From the NCBI RefSeq assembly GCF_027596085.1, contig NC_072465.1, positions 16,508,207 to 16,572,206 of the forward strand: DNA of 64,000 nucleotides, read 5' to 3'. The stretch comes from Anoplopoma fimbria (Eukaryota; Chordata; Actinopteri; Perciformes; Anoplopomatidae). Every line of letters starts with the position of its first letter. The first letter of the stretch is position 1. The notes beneath the pieces are model-generated. The model was given only the letters and a program-made list of their open reading frames with translations, had not been told where the DNA came from and searched no databases. Below, one piece after another: positions 12,329 through 25,400 of the stretch. The translations under genes and the position numbers were made by a program.

Positions 12329-13529
12329 TACAACTGGAGAGGTAACAACACAGACATAAGACAGAATAGTGTCAAAGCAAAATCTGAGAAAAAAATGATT
12401 CTTCAAATAAAATGATTCATCACTAGGTTGTTTCTATGGAAATGATTCAGATAAAAGCTTCTGTCTAAACATGTTGAGTAGTCACTATATTGTGCACTAT
12501 ACTATAATTGTCATTTTAAAATGTTGTCCAACTTTAGTTAGAGTTATTAAATCCGATATAGTGAAGTCAAATTATCCCAATGTATAGCAATTTAAAAAGG
12601 ATTGTGCAATAGGCCACTTTCAAACCAGACATTTTTACTTGTTATTGTAGGGAAAGCACATGTGCTACTACTTATAATGTTAAAATAGCCACACAGGTGT
12701 TTTTCAATTATTCTGTCTGATTGAGGTGTGTAGCTAGGCTATGCTGACAATTGCGATTATCAGACATAAGGTAACAATAAAAATGATAAAGGTGTAAATT
12801 GTCCTGCCATAAAAGGTGATATATAATCAGGTAGCTTAAAGAAGTACTGAGCACTTAAACATATTATTTTAACTGTAAGCTAAATGATATGACTGTACTG
12901 TGATGGAACATCAATGCTGGTGTTGATATAAATTTCAAACCAAATTGATGGTATAAATCAACATTTCATGGGTGGAAAATGGCTCAACACGCCATCTGCT
13001 GTTTTAATTCAACCCTGAACCTTGCAAGGCCAATGTAAACATAGAGTTTACTGTATGGGACTTATTTATGTCAAGAAATGTATACTAAAATCCTCTAATC
13101 ATATGTTAGACGCAGTGAGCAGCTCCTGCCTCAAACATCCACTTCACCCTCTTAGCTTTGGCCATTTGTTTTCCATTTATCAGTGGATGGAGTTGCACAT
13201 TAAGTAAAAACACCTGCGTGCATGGACCATGCGTTTTTAGTGGTTTTAAGGATGGCTGTCCCAGTAACACCAGTCTGACAGTCAACCAACATTCACAATA
13301 CCAGCAGCCTGAAAATGAAGCCACTACATGCATTTCAGCCACCATTGACACCTGTGCTTCTCTTACAACTGTGACTTGTTAACATGTCTTTGACCCCTAA
13401 CGCTCCTTCCAAACACAATGGTGCTTTGGTTTAAATGGAAATGACAGTGACCCAGACAACCATGTGCTGTCCCAACGTTAAAGATTATCACAAAAGGTTA
13501 ATCTTGAAACCCTGCTGACGCCCGTTATT

Positions 13530-13551
13530 ACACACACACACACACACACAC
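13530..13551. repeat. (CA)n microsatellite
   Basis: Eleven CA units, uninterrupted. Confidence 0.95.
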
Positions 13552-14100
13552 GTTGGGTCTAAGTGGTGACAGTAACTAACGTTACGCCACTTAAGAACAA
13601 GCTGTCGTCACTGTCGTCATGGTAACACGTTCTGACCAGAACTGGCTAACATTACGTAAAGTGTCCTTGTACTTTGTATAACCATCGTTAACGTTTACTA
13701 GCTAATATTGCATTTGTTACGTTTGTCACATTATTACTTGTCGGCCTTTATTTGCACAGAAAGCTATCCAACGTTACTCAAGCAAACACAGTACAATAGT
13801 TCTGTCAGTTATAATGTCAAGTTACCGAAGTCAAATCTTCAGAGCTGTCAACGGTTGTGTCGTAAACAAGCCTCCCAGCCTGTCTTCTTCTTCGCTGGAT
13901 TACTTTACGGCAGCTGGTACCGTCCTCTGGACTGATATGGAGTTTAAGCTCTTTCGATGTTCATTCCCCCAGTTAAATGTTTCTATAAACGCTCCCCAAA
14001 ATTAGTCAATTAACATCTTCCTCTCCCATTCCCAACCAAACACATATTGCCGCTAACTATGTGCTTCACATGCGGCCTGTTGTGCCTTTATACATCCAGT

Positions 14101-14114
14101 CCAGCAGGCGGCAG
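14101..14114 (+). promoter_or_regulatory. CTCF-like motif
   Basis: CCAGCAGGCGGCAG matches the CTCF core CCASYAGRKGGCRS at all but one position. It lies about 200 bp upstream of the trub2 start codon. This is motif matching only; occupancy is not shown. Confidence 0.4.
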
Positions 14115-14152
14115 TATGCTCAAAACGTAACTGACATTTACCAGCGATGCAC

Positions 14153-14160
14153 GCATGCGC
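14153..14160. promoter_or_regulatory. NRF1-like site in the trub2 promoter
   Basis: GCATGCGC forms most of the NRF1 palindrome (TGCGCATGCGCA). NRF1 is a common activator of genes for mitochondrial proteins, which fits trub2. It lies about 150 bp upstream of the start codon, in a locally CpG-containing stretch. Confidence 0.4.
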
Positions 14161-14306
14161 GAAGGTTCACGTGCGAGCAGTCAAGTGGAGCAAAAGCACA
14201 TGAAAACAAACCCATACACGTTTAAAGTATCAACAGATGTAACATCGCTCACCTTATAAAGTTGCACGTTTTCAAGACAACGGGACGACCTGATGTTACT
14301 GCCGTG

Positions 14307-16876
14307 ATGGCAACTCCAGCTGTGCGGATGTTACGGAAGTTAGAGGGTCTGTTTTGTGTGTATAAACCCTCCGGTGTCCACTGGAAACTCGTCCGGGATA
14401 GCATTGAGACAAATCTTCTTAAAGGTGAGGACAACATATCCTTAAAATCGTACCATCAAACACTCCCACTTACATTATTCGTCTGTTGATGGGCATAATA
14501 CCGTGAATGTGCAGATCAACATTTGACAACAATTATCTATATTATTAACCTTGGATTCCATATAAATCACAGTATCCTGACCTCTGTATGTGTCCCCTTT
14601 CATAGGTATAAATGCTACACCGTCCCAGCCAATTCCTCAGGAGGTCCGCTTCTTGTCGCACCCAGTCAGTGAGACTGAAGCACCCAAGGGACTCACACTG
14701 TCTGCAGCCTCTGTGCCAGTACTGTCCAAGCATCCTCTGGGTATGTGTGTCGACTTTTCCTCATTATAGTTTTATCTCTTGGGTCACCTGCTTATTGTCC
14801 ATAGACATCACCACACAGTTCTTCTAATGTGATGCTGTTTGATATTTGATATTTATATCTGTTTGTTTTTTCTCAGGCCTGTGGCACATCAGTTGCTGTT
14901 GTGAAAATTAAATGTACTAATTAAATGTACTTTTAACTTTTCCCAAAACTGCACTCTTGTTTATTTATTTGCTGCTAGATTATTAAGATATATAAACTAT
15001 TTTTAGAGTAACATTGTTATTGTAATGTTAGTTGCACTTGGGTTTAACATGTCAAAATGGCTGCTCTGAACAATATATATTTAATTCTTCTGTTTTTTTC
15101 CCGGACATGTTAAAATACACCATATATAAGGTCTATCCTAATGGCTCATTAGTGACTTTAGATAGATATTAGCTGGAATGACTCAATGATATTACAATGC
15201 TGTTGATACGTCTGTGCACATTTACTGTATATAAGTAAGTAAAATGTGTTTCCCCTGTGTGTTTTAGTGACTGGACCTGAATTCAAACATATTAGAGTTG
15301 GAGTAGGACATCGGCTGGATGCGTTCTCTTCTGGTGTTCTGGGTATGATTTTACAGCTGATTGCAAGAGAAAACATGTTTTTTTTCAGACCATGTTGTAT
15401 TTAATTCGCATTTATGAAGTCTTTCAGAATATTCACACCGTTTTTAACTTTAGTTCTTGCTGTCGGGAATGGAAACAAGGCTCTGAATGATTTCTACGGA
15501 ACAGTAGCCACAAGGGTAAATTAACATTTCTGCTGGTTTTACATCAGATGCAATGAAGAAACAATATAAACATGTTTAATGCTGTTTGATTTGATATGTT
15601 ACAGGAATACACTTTGGAGGGTGAATTTGGGAGTGCAACAGATGACTTCTCTCACACAGGCAAAGTTGTGGAAAGATCCACTTACGGTATGAGAGCTTTT
15701 TCCTGTATGTTTTCAGTTTTAACAGTTAATTCTATTTATGTCACATAGTTTTTAGATCATTACAATTGAGACAAAGTATTTGATCTAAAGCAAAGCAATG
15801 ACCTGAAATACCTGAAATAATTGTTTCTCTTGGCTCACTACTGACATTCAGTAATACTGTCTCATAGCTATTCGCTCTGTTATACTACACCTGTATATAA
15901 TTGCATTGATAGATTTTTTTTTCAGTTGGGATCTTTCTAGCATATTTACATTTTAAATGGAGGACACTTCATTTATTCATCACAGGCTAAACAAAGCTTA
16001 AGCTCACTTTCAGTTAATGTTCCTTTTACTGTTCCCCTTGAATATTGTTGTGTTCAATAGATCACATCACACAGGATAAGCTGGACAGAGTCTTAGCGAT
16101 GCTGGAGGGAGCCAATCAAAAGACCTTGTTAATGTAACTAAACCTAATATTTTTTACATTTCTATAAACATAAAATTCTGTTTTTCTCTGTGCTTTACTT
16201 TTGAATCAGACCACATGCACATATGATCAGTCCACAAAGCTATTTCAGCAGAGTCACAGTAAAGTGCTTAAAATATATTTGTATATGCAGGTAGATGACT
16301 GTTTTTTTTGTGTGTGTATGAAGGTATTCCAAGGTCGACATGCGCTCACAGGAAGCCTATGAGATGGCTGTGCACGGTTTACTGGGTCCAGAGGGGAAAT
16401 CACATCCTATTTTGACAGGCTTGCGTTGCGTTCGCTTCCAGCCCCCCAACTTCACTTTAGGTAAATAATCTTGAATTGAACACACAGGAAACCTCATTCA
16501 GTAATTTGAAAAATGCAAAATTATCAGGGATACTAACTGATATTTTTTCTCTGTTCTTACAGAGGTGCAGTGTTTAAATGAAACTCAGAAATATTTGTGC
16601 AAAGTCGTGCATGAGATAGGCCTCGAGCTGCGCAGCACTGCAGTGTGTAAAGGAGTAAGACGGACCAGAGACGGACCCTTCACCCTGCAGGATGCTCTGA
16701 TCCATCACCACTGGACTGCTAATGATGTTCTACAGGCCATCAGAAAATACCACTCCTATAAGAAAAATCAAAAATATTCTGACACGCATATCAAGGACCC
16801 AGCATTTCAACCACGAGAAGAGAGAACGAAGATGGTTGAAAAAAATACAACCAGCGACAAAGAAGCAGTAGGTTGA
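14307..16876 (+). CDS. trub2: Mitochondrial mRNA pseudouridine synthase TRUB2
   Basis: Coding exons: 14307-14424, 14606-14740, 15268-15342, 15454-15515, 15605-15686, 16061-16133, 16324-16460, 16563-16876; 331 residues, the same length as I recall for human TRUB2. All junctions are GT-AG and in phase. The enzyme isomerises uridine to pseudouridine in mitochondrial RNA and belongs to the TruB family. The N-terminus has the family GLFCVYKPSG block; motif II is GVGHRLDAFSSGVL with the catalytic Asp at about 102; later come RVLAMLEGANQKT, the QEAYEMAVHGL helix and the C-terminal HEIGLELRSTAVCKGVRRTRDGPF region. ATG 14307 was chosen because it gives the expected short leader; ATG 14328 (MLRKLEG) is an alternative. 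The C-terminal tail after about residue 290 is Lys/Glu-rich and poorly conserved in the family. A polyadenylation signal AATAAA occurs near 17264. Confidence 0.95.
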
Positions 16877-18912
16877 ATTCAATAACTTGTTGCTGTGCGG
16901 ATCAGTTAATACAAGTCACAGAACGGCTCAATGGTGACTCTTAAGAGCTTGAACTTAAGTTGGAAAAGAGATGTGAAAGACCGCAGATCCTGGTTCCTAA
17001 AAGAGAAAGGTATCAGACTGCACACAACTCATTATTATTATTTATTTATTTATATGCAAACTTCTCTCCATCAACAAAGACAGTTTTCACCATTGTTGTG
17101 CAGGTACAATGTTGTGCAGGTAATATTAACTTAATCCCCAAACCATGTTATGACAGTGTTTGTTTTTGATGAAATTAAAAAAGAATTTGACCGACATTTT
17201 TAGGAAATCTGTTTGTTGTTTTTTGATAATTTGAGCAAATGTCTGTGTCTATAGACAAGATAATAAACTATGAATGAATACAAAGGGGCTTTTGCATGAC
17301 AAGTAAAGTTAAATCAACAGTCTTTAAGGTCTATAGATGACACAATACACATTTTTAATCAGCACAAAACCCAAGTCATTTCCAACTGGCCATGTCCTAT
17401 TAACCTGTTTAACAACCTTCTGATCTCTGCTGTGGTGGGGTTTCTTTTTAAAAACAGTAAAACCAACAGATAACCAGGAAACCGGCTTTACCACTGTTAA
17501 CATTTCATTTTACATGTCAGTAATTTCCCCTTAACTTTTAGGTGGTTTCCTGTAAAGAGCTGTGAATGAAATGTAATACTAATTATATCATTCTTTGAAA
17601 ACAGTAAATATGAATTAATTATTCTTAGTTGTTGGAAACACTTTTCTTCATATGTGTTCCTTTTATCGTACATAAAGCAACTTCACATGTTTTCTTATGT
17701 TGAACAAAGTTATAATTTATACGTGTTCCAGTCAAACTGAATTATTTGAATAACTGACAGCGACAAGATCAATTATCCTGGTGGGTAAATGGAGCCAACT
17801 ACTATTATTGGATTTTATGTAATCGTCTGTTTCTTCAACTGAAGTTGGAAGACGCTCTCAGAAATTCTGTTTCCCACAAAAATTATTTTGGGAAGTTATG
17901 AGGTTATTGCAGTGGCGCCATTGTTGTCATGCTCCTCATACCATTGAAGGACTGGTTGTTCCCACGGGAACACTGTTGTCTTTGCCTGGAAAAACTCAAC
18001 TTTCACAAGGACACAAATGAACTATGTGAGTCATCATTCTGGAGGTTTATTAAGCATGAGGCATGACATTAGAACGATATAAGGCATTAAGTCACACAGG
18101 GAAATACACATAGACATAATTAAAACAAATTTACATGTATATTTAAAGCCTGACATTTATTTTGCTACCACTGTCTTTAATTGTAGAGGTGTGAAATTTA
18201 TTTATGATCATCTGGCAGCTGTGTGACAACTGCAATGCTGCCGATGACATTCATTTAGAACAGATGAAACTTAATGTAATTATCGAATAACACTGTGCAC
18301 TAAACAGCTCAACAATGGAAATATGCTTTTGTTTGCAGGCTTTTTGCACAAGTTACTTGGAAACACTGATGTATTCCACAAAAACTCATATTTATTATAA
18401 GAAGTACTAATTTCGGTAGAACCTTGATAATATCAATGTGGTACAACGTTTTGTAACTTTCATTTAGTTATTTCCTTATTAAGATTCAGCAACAGCAAAA
18501 TGTTAAGATAAATACATACACATTTATATTATATATTTGTTTCATGAAAGTAACATTAAGAGCTTAACTACCTCAGTCTAAACAAGATGACTGAAAATAT
18601 TGACTTAAAGCCATCATTTCAAATTGCACCAGTGGGAAGGGAAATCAGTCTAACAAGATAAAACAGTGCAAAATGATAAAAAAAAAAAACCATTATTCAT
18701 TATGTGACACCTACATTTATTTGCTTGATCATTTACACCAATCACTGACCTGCCTATAAAGAGAGCCTGCATCAGCTATACAGTATAGTATTCACATTAA
18801 GGTATACAGTAAGTACATATCAAAAACTTATCGAGCTCACCTGTAAATGCTCCATTTTGTGTATATCTTATGGCACTAATGTAATATCGTACTCTTAAAT
18901 TGTCCTATTAAT
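16877..18912. other. trub2 3' UTR and intergenic DNA
   Basis: AT-rich sequence between the convergent trub2 and rab44-like genes. I see probable polyadenylation signals (AATAAA near 17264) and no coding exon. The 3' untranslated region of the minus-strand rab44-like gene also lies in this interval or just after it. Confidence 0.5.
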
Positions 18913-19252
18913 CAGTGTTTCCCAATGTTTAATAATGTACCCCCTTTGAAATACTTTTTCATCCAAGTACCCCCTGACGAGCGCAAAACATTAAACATTA
19001 AAAAACAAGGAGAAAATGGCTTTTGTGGCAGTTGAGTTTACGGCAGTTTAAATTTGAACATTGAGTATAAGATTTGGTTTAATGAAACTTACCATTATTA
19101 TTGAAATGATTATATTATAATTATTTGAGGGATTATATAAATATAAATATAAATATATACATTTGGAACTAGCGTTTAAAAAAAAAATCTCACTTTCCCC
19201 TGCAGTACTCCAAAGTACCCGTAGTGCCCCAGTACCCCATTTGAAAACACTG
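18913..19252. mobile_element. Non-autonomous hAT-like miniature element
   Basis: The block starts CAGTGTTTCCCAA and ends with AAACACTG; reversed, the end reads CAGTGTTTTCAAATGGGG. Both subterminal regions carry repeated GTACCCC motifs. CAGTG termini and an 8-bp target duplication are hAT hallmarks. The flanks CTATTAAT and CTCTAAAT agree at 6 of 8 positions, as in an old insertion. No transposase is encoded in its 340 bp. Confidence 0.6.
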
Positions 19253-19497
19253 CTCTAAATAATGTACTCGTAAGGTTTGGTAGAAATAACAAAACAGCTA
19301 TAAGTGATTGTGAAAAGTAAATTTAACTTGCATACACTTGCATTCATTAATAAAATGTGTTATACAGTTGATTAAAAGATGGCTGGAGTTCCAGTTTCAG
19401 TTGTGATGTACATACAAACTCTCTGAATGCCAGTCCAGCCAGTGCAGTATATTCACTGTGTGCAGGATTTCTCCACTGCAGTGAGATTTCATCTTGT

Positions 19498-22400
19498 TCA
19501 GCAACACCTTGATGATGTTTTCGGTTGGGGCTCTTTGTGTAACACTATGGCATCATCCCTTGTGTCAGCTTTTTGACTCAACATCCTGGCAATAACCCAA
19601 CAACAAAACAATCAGTTCCATGGATGGCAACAAATGAACAGCACAAAGAATATTAAAGAACAACGGCACAAGAGAAAGGAAACATCAGTAAAATGTGTTA
19701 CCTGGCCACGGTTTCCAAAGACTGAACCACATTTTCTCCTGTGGCAGCGCTACACTCCATGAATTCAAAGTTGTATTCCTGTTGAAGTAAAACTGCTGTG
19801 TTAAGTGTGACTGTTGGATCAGAACTATTTGGTTAAATTCTGAGCTAAGAGTGTACAAGGAAGTATCATCATAGATACATACCTTAGCAAGAATTTCCGC
19901 CTCCTGAGTTTTAACCTGTCGCTCTGCACGATCACTCTTATTGCCAACAAGTAAAGTGGTCACATTTTCTGCTGCCCCTTCCTGCAAAATAGTTTGGATA
20001 TCAATTCAAACATCTCTCTACAGACCGATCTGAGTCTGTAGTCTGGTTTAGATGTTTCAGACAATTAGGTCCCATGTGCTGCTGACCCTAATGAAGCTGT
20101 TATGTGTTTGCTCTGAAAGACTGCAAATTATATCCATCACACATATCAATAGTGGAATGCAAAGTATTGTTGATGAATATATTTAACATTTTTATAACAT
20201 ATTGCTTGTAGTTACTGTAAATGTGTGCTACGTTTTAAATAAGGAATTCAGCATGCGTTTCTCTTATTTTATTTAGACTATATTCAGACTAGGTTTTTGA
20301 AGATTATTTATTGAATATAATATATAAGAGCATAACTATTTAATTAAAGGCTGGGTATCAAATTTAAATACATCCATATGTTTCTGGCTGTAGCAACAAA
20401 TATCTGGTCAGACTTTTAGACTGGTTTACTTATTCTTTGATTAAAGATTTCCCAAATTTTTTTTAAAGAAAAGTTCATGTATGAGTGCTTTGTGTTATGC
20501 CATAAACATTGTAGTTTGTTGAGAACTTTGGACTGTGGAAAAACACTTTTCTATTTCTGAATGTGAAATATAAAGAAAAAAGTATTGCATTGGCATCGGT
20601 TTTGAAAACTATAATGCAGGAGAGCACAGCTTTACATTTTGTCTGGCCTTGAATAATACCAGTAGTTTCAACATTTGTAACAAAAAATCCCATTACAAAC
20701 AAAACCAGTGACAACATACCTGAATACAGCTTGCCCAGTAGCTGACTTGAGAAAAACTCTGAGAGCAGGTGATGTCATACATCAAGAGAAATGCATGGGC
20801 TTTGTGGAAAATCTGTCTTGTGATGCTGTGAAACCTTTGAAGGATAAGAAAGAATGTAATCTGATTACAGGCTGCATAGTGATTTGACATCTTTTTGTAA
20901 ATCAGGAGAGGCCACTAACGCTGAGAAACACTCGGCCTAAACAGCCAAAAGGTGTTCAGTAATGTGCCTTTATCAGCCTACTGAGAGTGGTTACTTGAGT
21001 TTGCAGAGACTCCCCTAAAGCCTTTTTTTTTTTAAGTACTCTGGAGAGACACAGTAATTGCACAGTTGCCTCCACAATGCTACACACATAACAAGTCGAG
21101 TGAATCTCACTCTACATACATCCGCGTTGTTATATACAGTGGGTACGGAAAGTATTCAGACCCCTTTAAATTTTTCACCCTTTGTTTCATTGCAGCCATT
21201 TGCTAAAATCGAAAAAGTTCATTTTTTTTCGCATTAATGTACACTCAGCAACCCATCTTGACAGAAAAAAACAGAAATGTAGAAATTTTTGCAAATTTAT
21301 TAAAAAAGAAAAACTGAAATATCACATGGTCACAAGTATTCAGACCCTTTGCTCAGTATTGAGTAGAAGCACCCTTTTGAGCTAGTACAGCCATGAGTCT
21401 TCTTGGGAATGATGCAACAAGTGTCTCACACCTGGATTTGGGGATCCTCTGCCATTCTTCCTTGCAGATCCTCTCCAGTTCTGTCAGGTTGGATGGTGAA
21501 CGTTGGTGGACAGCCATTTTCAGGTCTCTCCAGAGATGCTCAATTGGGTTTAGGTCAGGGCTCTGGCTGGGCCAGTCAAGAATGGTCACAGACTTGTTCC
21601 GAAGCCACTCCTTTGTTATTTTAGCTGTGTGCTTCGGGTCATTGTCTTGTTGGAAGGTGAACCTTCGGCCCAGTCTGAGGTCCTGAGCACTCTGGAGGAG
21701 GTTTTCTTCCAGGATATCTCTGTACTTGGCCGCATTCATCTTTCCTTCAATTGCAACCAGTCGTCCTGTCCCTGCAGCTGAAAAACACCCCCATAGCATG
21801 ATGCTGCCACCACCATGTTTCACTGTTGGGATTGTATTGGGCAGGTGATGAGCAGTGCCTGGTTTTCTCCACACATACCGCAAAAAGTTCAATCTTGGTC
21901 TCATCAGACCAGAGAATCTTATTTCTCATAGTTTGGGAGTCCTCCATGTGTTTTTTGACTCTATGCGGGCTTTCATATGTCTTGCACTGAGGAGAGGCTT
22001 CCGTCGGGCCACTCTGCCATAAAGCCCCGACTGGTGGAGGGCTGCAGTGATAGTTGACTTTGTGGAACTTTCTCCCATCTCCCTACTGCATCTCTGGAGC
22101 TCAGCCACAGTGATCTTTGGGTTCTTCTTTACCTCTCTCACCAAGGCTCTTCTCCCACGATTGCTCAGTTTGGCTGGACGGCCAGGTCTAGGAAGAGTTC
22201 TGGTCATCCCATACTTCTTCCATTTAAGGATTATGGAGGCCACTGTGCTCTTAGGAACCTTGAGTGCTGCAGAAATTCTTTTGTAACCTTGGCCAGATCT
22301 GTGCCTTGCCACAATTCTGTCTCTGAGCTCCTTGGGCAGTTCCTTCGACCTCATGATTCTCATTTGTTCTGACATGCACTGTGAGCTGTAAGGTCTTATA

Positions 22401-25400
22401 TAGACAGTTGTGTGCCTTTCCTAATCAAGTCCAATCAGTTTAATTAAACACAGCTGGACTCCAATGAAGGAGTAGAACCATCTCAAGGAGGATCAGAAGA
22501 AATGGACAGCATGTGAGTTAAATATGAGTGTCACAGCAAAGGGTCTGAATACTTATGACCATGTGATATTTCAGTTTTTCTTTTTTAATAAATTTGCAAA
22601 AATTTCTACATTTCTGTTTTTTTCTGTCAAGATGGGTTGCTGAGTGTACATTAATGCGAAAAAAAATGAACTTTTTCGATTTTAGCAAATGGCTGCAATG
22701 AAACAAAGAGTGAAAAATTTAAAGGGGTCTGAATACTTTCCGTACCCACTGTAAGTCTGCAAAGTTAGTGTCAAACTAGTGTCTTTTTATGCAATGTCCT
22801 TTTATTTGGATTTTCAGACTAATATATTTTTATGAAAAAGATGAAGATGCGTAAATTCCAGCATACACAACATTGCTGAGGTGTGGCAAAACCAGTTCTG
22901 AAACAAGTTACAACCTTGCCCCGAGGGAGACTTGTCAAGTGTTTGGAGCACATTGTCAGCACAAGTTCTGCAAGGCTGCTCCCAGTACTAACTTATGTAC
23001 ATTGTCTGTGACTGTGCCCAGCTGACTGCAGAGGTGTACGCTCTGCTGAGAACCCGGGATGCTGCCTTCAGAATGGTTGACAATGAGAAAACTTGTCCCT
23101 GCCCAGGAAAGATTTGGATAGAAGCAATGTGCTTCTATCCAAATGCTAAAAAAGTGACAACCAGCCTGTAGCAACAACACCAGCCATCATGAAGTGCTTC
23201 ATTACGCTACTCATGAAGCACATGAAGCCAGATCATTTATAATTTCTTCTTTAGAGGCAGCTAGATAAACTTGCATTTACCTCAACAGGGACAGATTGAG
23301 GGACATCCAAAATAGTTATTATTAATGCTTGAAGTAGTTTGTGGTAAATATCTACACCTCTACTTATTTCCTATTGCAAAAAAAGATCTAATTTATTACG
23401 CAAAATGTATTCTCTGCATTAGAAAGTGCTTTCACCTATAGTTCATGTTTGATTACAATAGCAATAATTGGTATAATTGCCCAGTTAATGCACTGTAAAA
23501 GGAAACAGGATACTTACCTTTCTTGACCTGCTGTATCCCACAACTGCAGCACCACAGGTTTTCCTTCCACTACCACGTTCCACATACAGGAATCAAGTCC
23601 TACAAAATGCCTTAATGTAACATTATTCTGTATATTTACACACATCTGTGGGACTATGATAGGATAAGGATCAGGATCTTACCAACAGAGGCGGGTAAAT
23701 CTAAAGAAAACTTTCCACTTTGAGCTCTTTTCATGAAGGAGGTTTTTCCCACACTGCTGTCTCCAACCATCATCACATTGTAAGCGTTTGATCTCAGATC
23801 TGCTCGACCGGCTGCAAACAAGAGCACTTTCTGGTCATACATTATATTTTCTATTTCTCAATTTAAACTTCCTGCTCTCATTATCTCTGACTGCTGTGTG
23901 TAAGGGTGAAAGTCATGTTTACCCAGAGAAAACATCTGTTCACTCTCTTGGTTTCGGATTCCAGCATATTGGTGTTGAACTGTAGTCACTGGTTCAGATG
24001 TCTTATCACTGTTGAACAGACAACAAAACATAGTTCAAACAAAAAACAGCAAATACAGATATATACTAAAGAATAGTCACATGCCGGCGAGTTTTTAGTC
24101 ATGAGACATCTGTTTCCTCCACCAAGCCACACGTTATATGTGAGGTTGAGATAAAAACTCAAAACTACATTAAAGGAAAATGTTTGAGTGTCATCTTTAT
24201 CCACTTAAATTAATAATCATATTCAATAAATATTGACCAAAAAATAAGAATTAACAGTAATCAGTTTCAAAATAATATTAACAAAAATACAAATTACAGG
24301 GTTTTGGTCAATGTTGCTTTAAAGAGAGAAAACTTTTCAAGGAACTGCTGCATAAAATTTGACATGTCTCAAAAGACAATTAAATAATCATAAAAAAAAA
24401 TACTTGCAAATACACCGCTCACAAAAAACATAAAGCAAACACACTTAAAAATACAAGATTTGCTAAACACACCTCCCCCCAGAAAAGGCACACTTTAATA
24501 ATTAAAATGCAGACAAACACACATCTCACTTTACATGCCTTCAACTTAACACACAATAAATAATAAAAAAAAACTCTCCAGTTATCTTACCCTCCCCATT
24601 TATCTATCCATTAGAAGTTTAACTGATGGAATGAAACATGAATATTTGAAAAAGTTGTGCTAGCATCTCATCTTTTAAGCTGGTTACATTGAGCATCAAG
24701 CATTACTCTGAGGCAGCAACATCATATCACTTTCATCTCTCTTGTCTCTTTACTCAGACCAGCAGTGAACTCACTGTGATGTGCGAATCAGCCTGTTGGG
24801 AGGCTGGATTTCAAACAAAATCTAAAAATGATAATAATAATTTTACCAACATTCGGCCAATGTTGATATGTATGAAGCATCTTCTCTGATAGTAACCCAA
24901 CACTATATTCTGTTAAGCTAATACGCTAGCTGAACAAGGCTTGTTGTTTATACCTCTGTTCCTCAGTGTCAGACTCACCTCACAGGCCTCGAGGGCTCTC
25001 CTTCCTTTGCGGTGCTGAGGTTGGATAATGGCTTCTTCTGACTTTTATCAACCTGAACAGAAAAAAACATCTCAAACGTGAGGTGACAGTAGTGGAGATT
25101 CTACTCTGATTTGCAGATTTCACCTTCAATAGATGACATTTAGATTGTTAGCACATTGTTTTCTTATTTGATTTCCAAAAGATAAAATGTCATTCTATAT
25201 ATTAAGTTCTGGACAGTCCACAACTGCAGATCCAAACTTTTTTATAGGTTTTCCAGAAATAATGCTCATGCACATACATAGTGAGGCATTTGTTTTGTGA
25301 AGTTTTATAGTACTATATTGTAAGATTTTCAGGAATTTGTACTGTTTATACAATTATGTAATTTTACAACCATTTTAATATGACATTTTATGGAAAGTAA

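Larger units (their letters stand above)
12335..14306. other. Divergent hdhd3/trub2 intergenic region
   Basis: About 2 kb separates the hdhd3 coding exon from the trub2 start codon. It should hold the hdhd3 first exon and both promoters. Visible items are a (CA)n microsatellite at 13530-13551, CTCF-like motifs at 12989-13003 and 14101-14114, and a CpG-containing stretch at 14140-14180 with an NRF1-like GCATGCGC. No other coding exon is supported. Confidence 0.5.
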
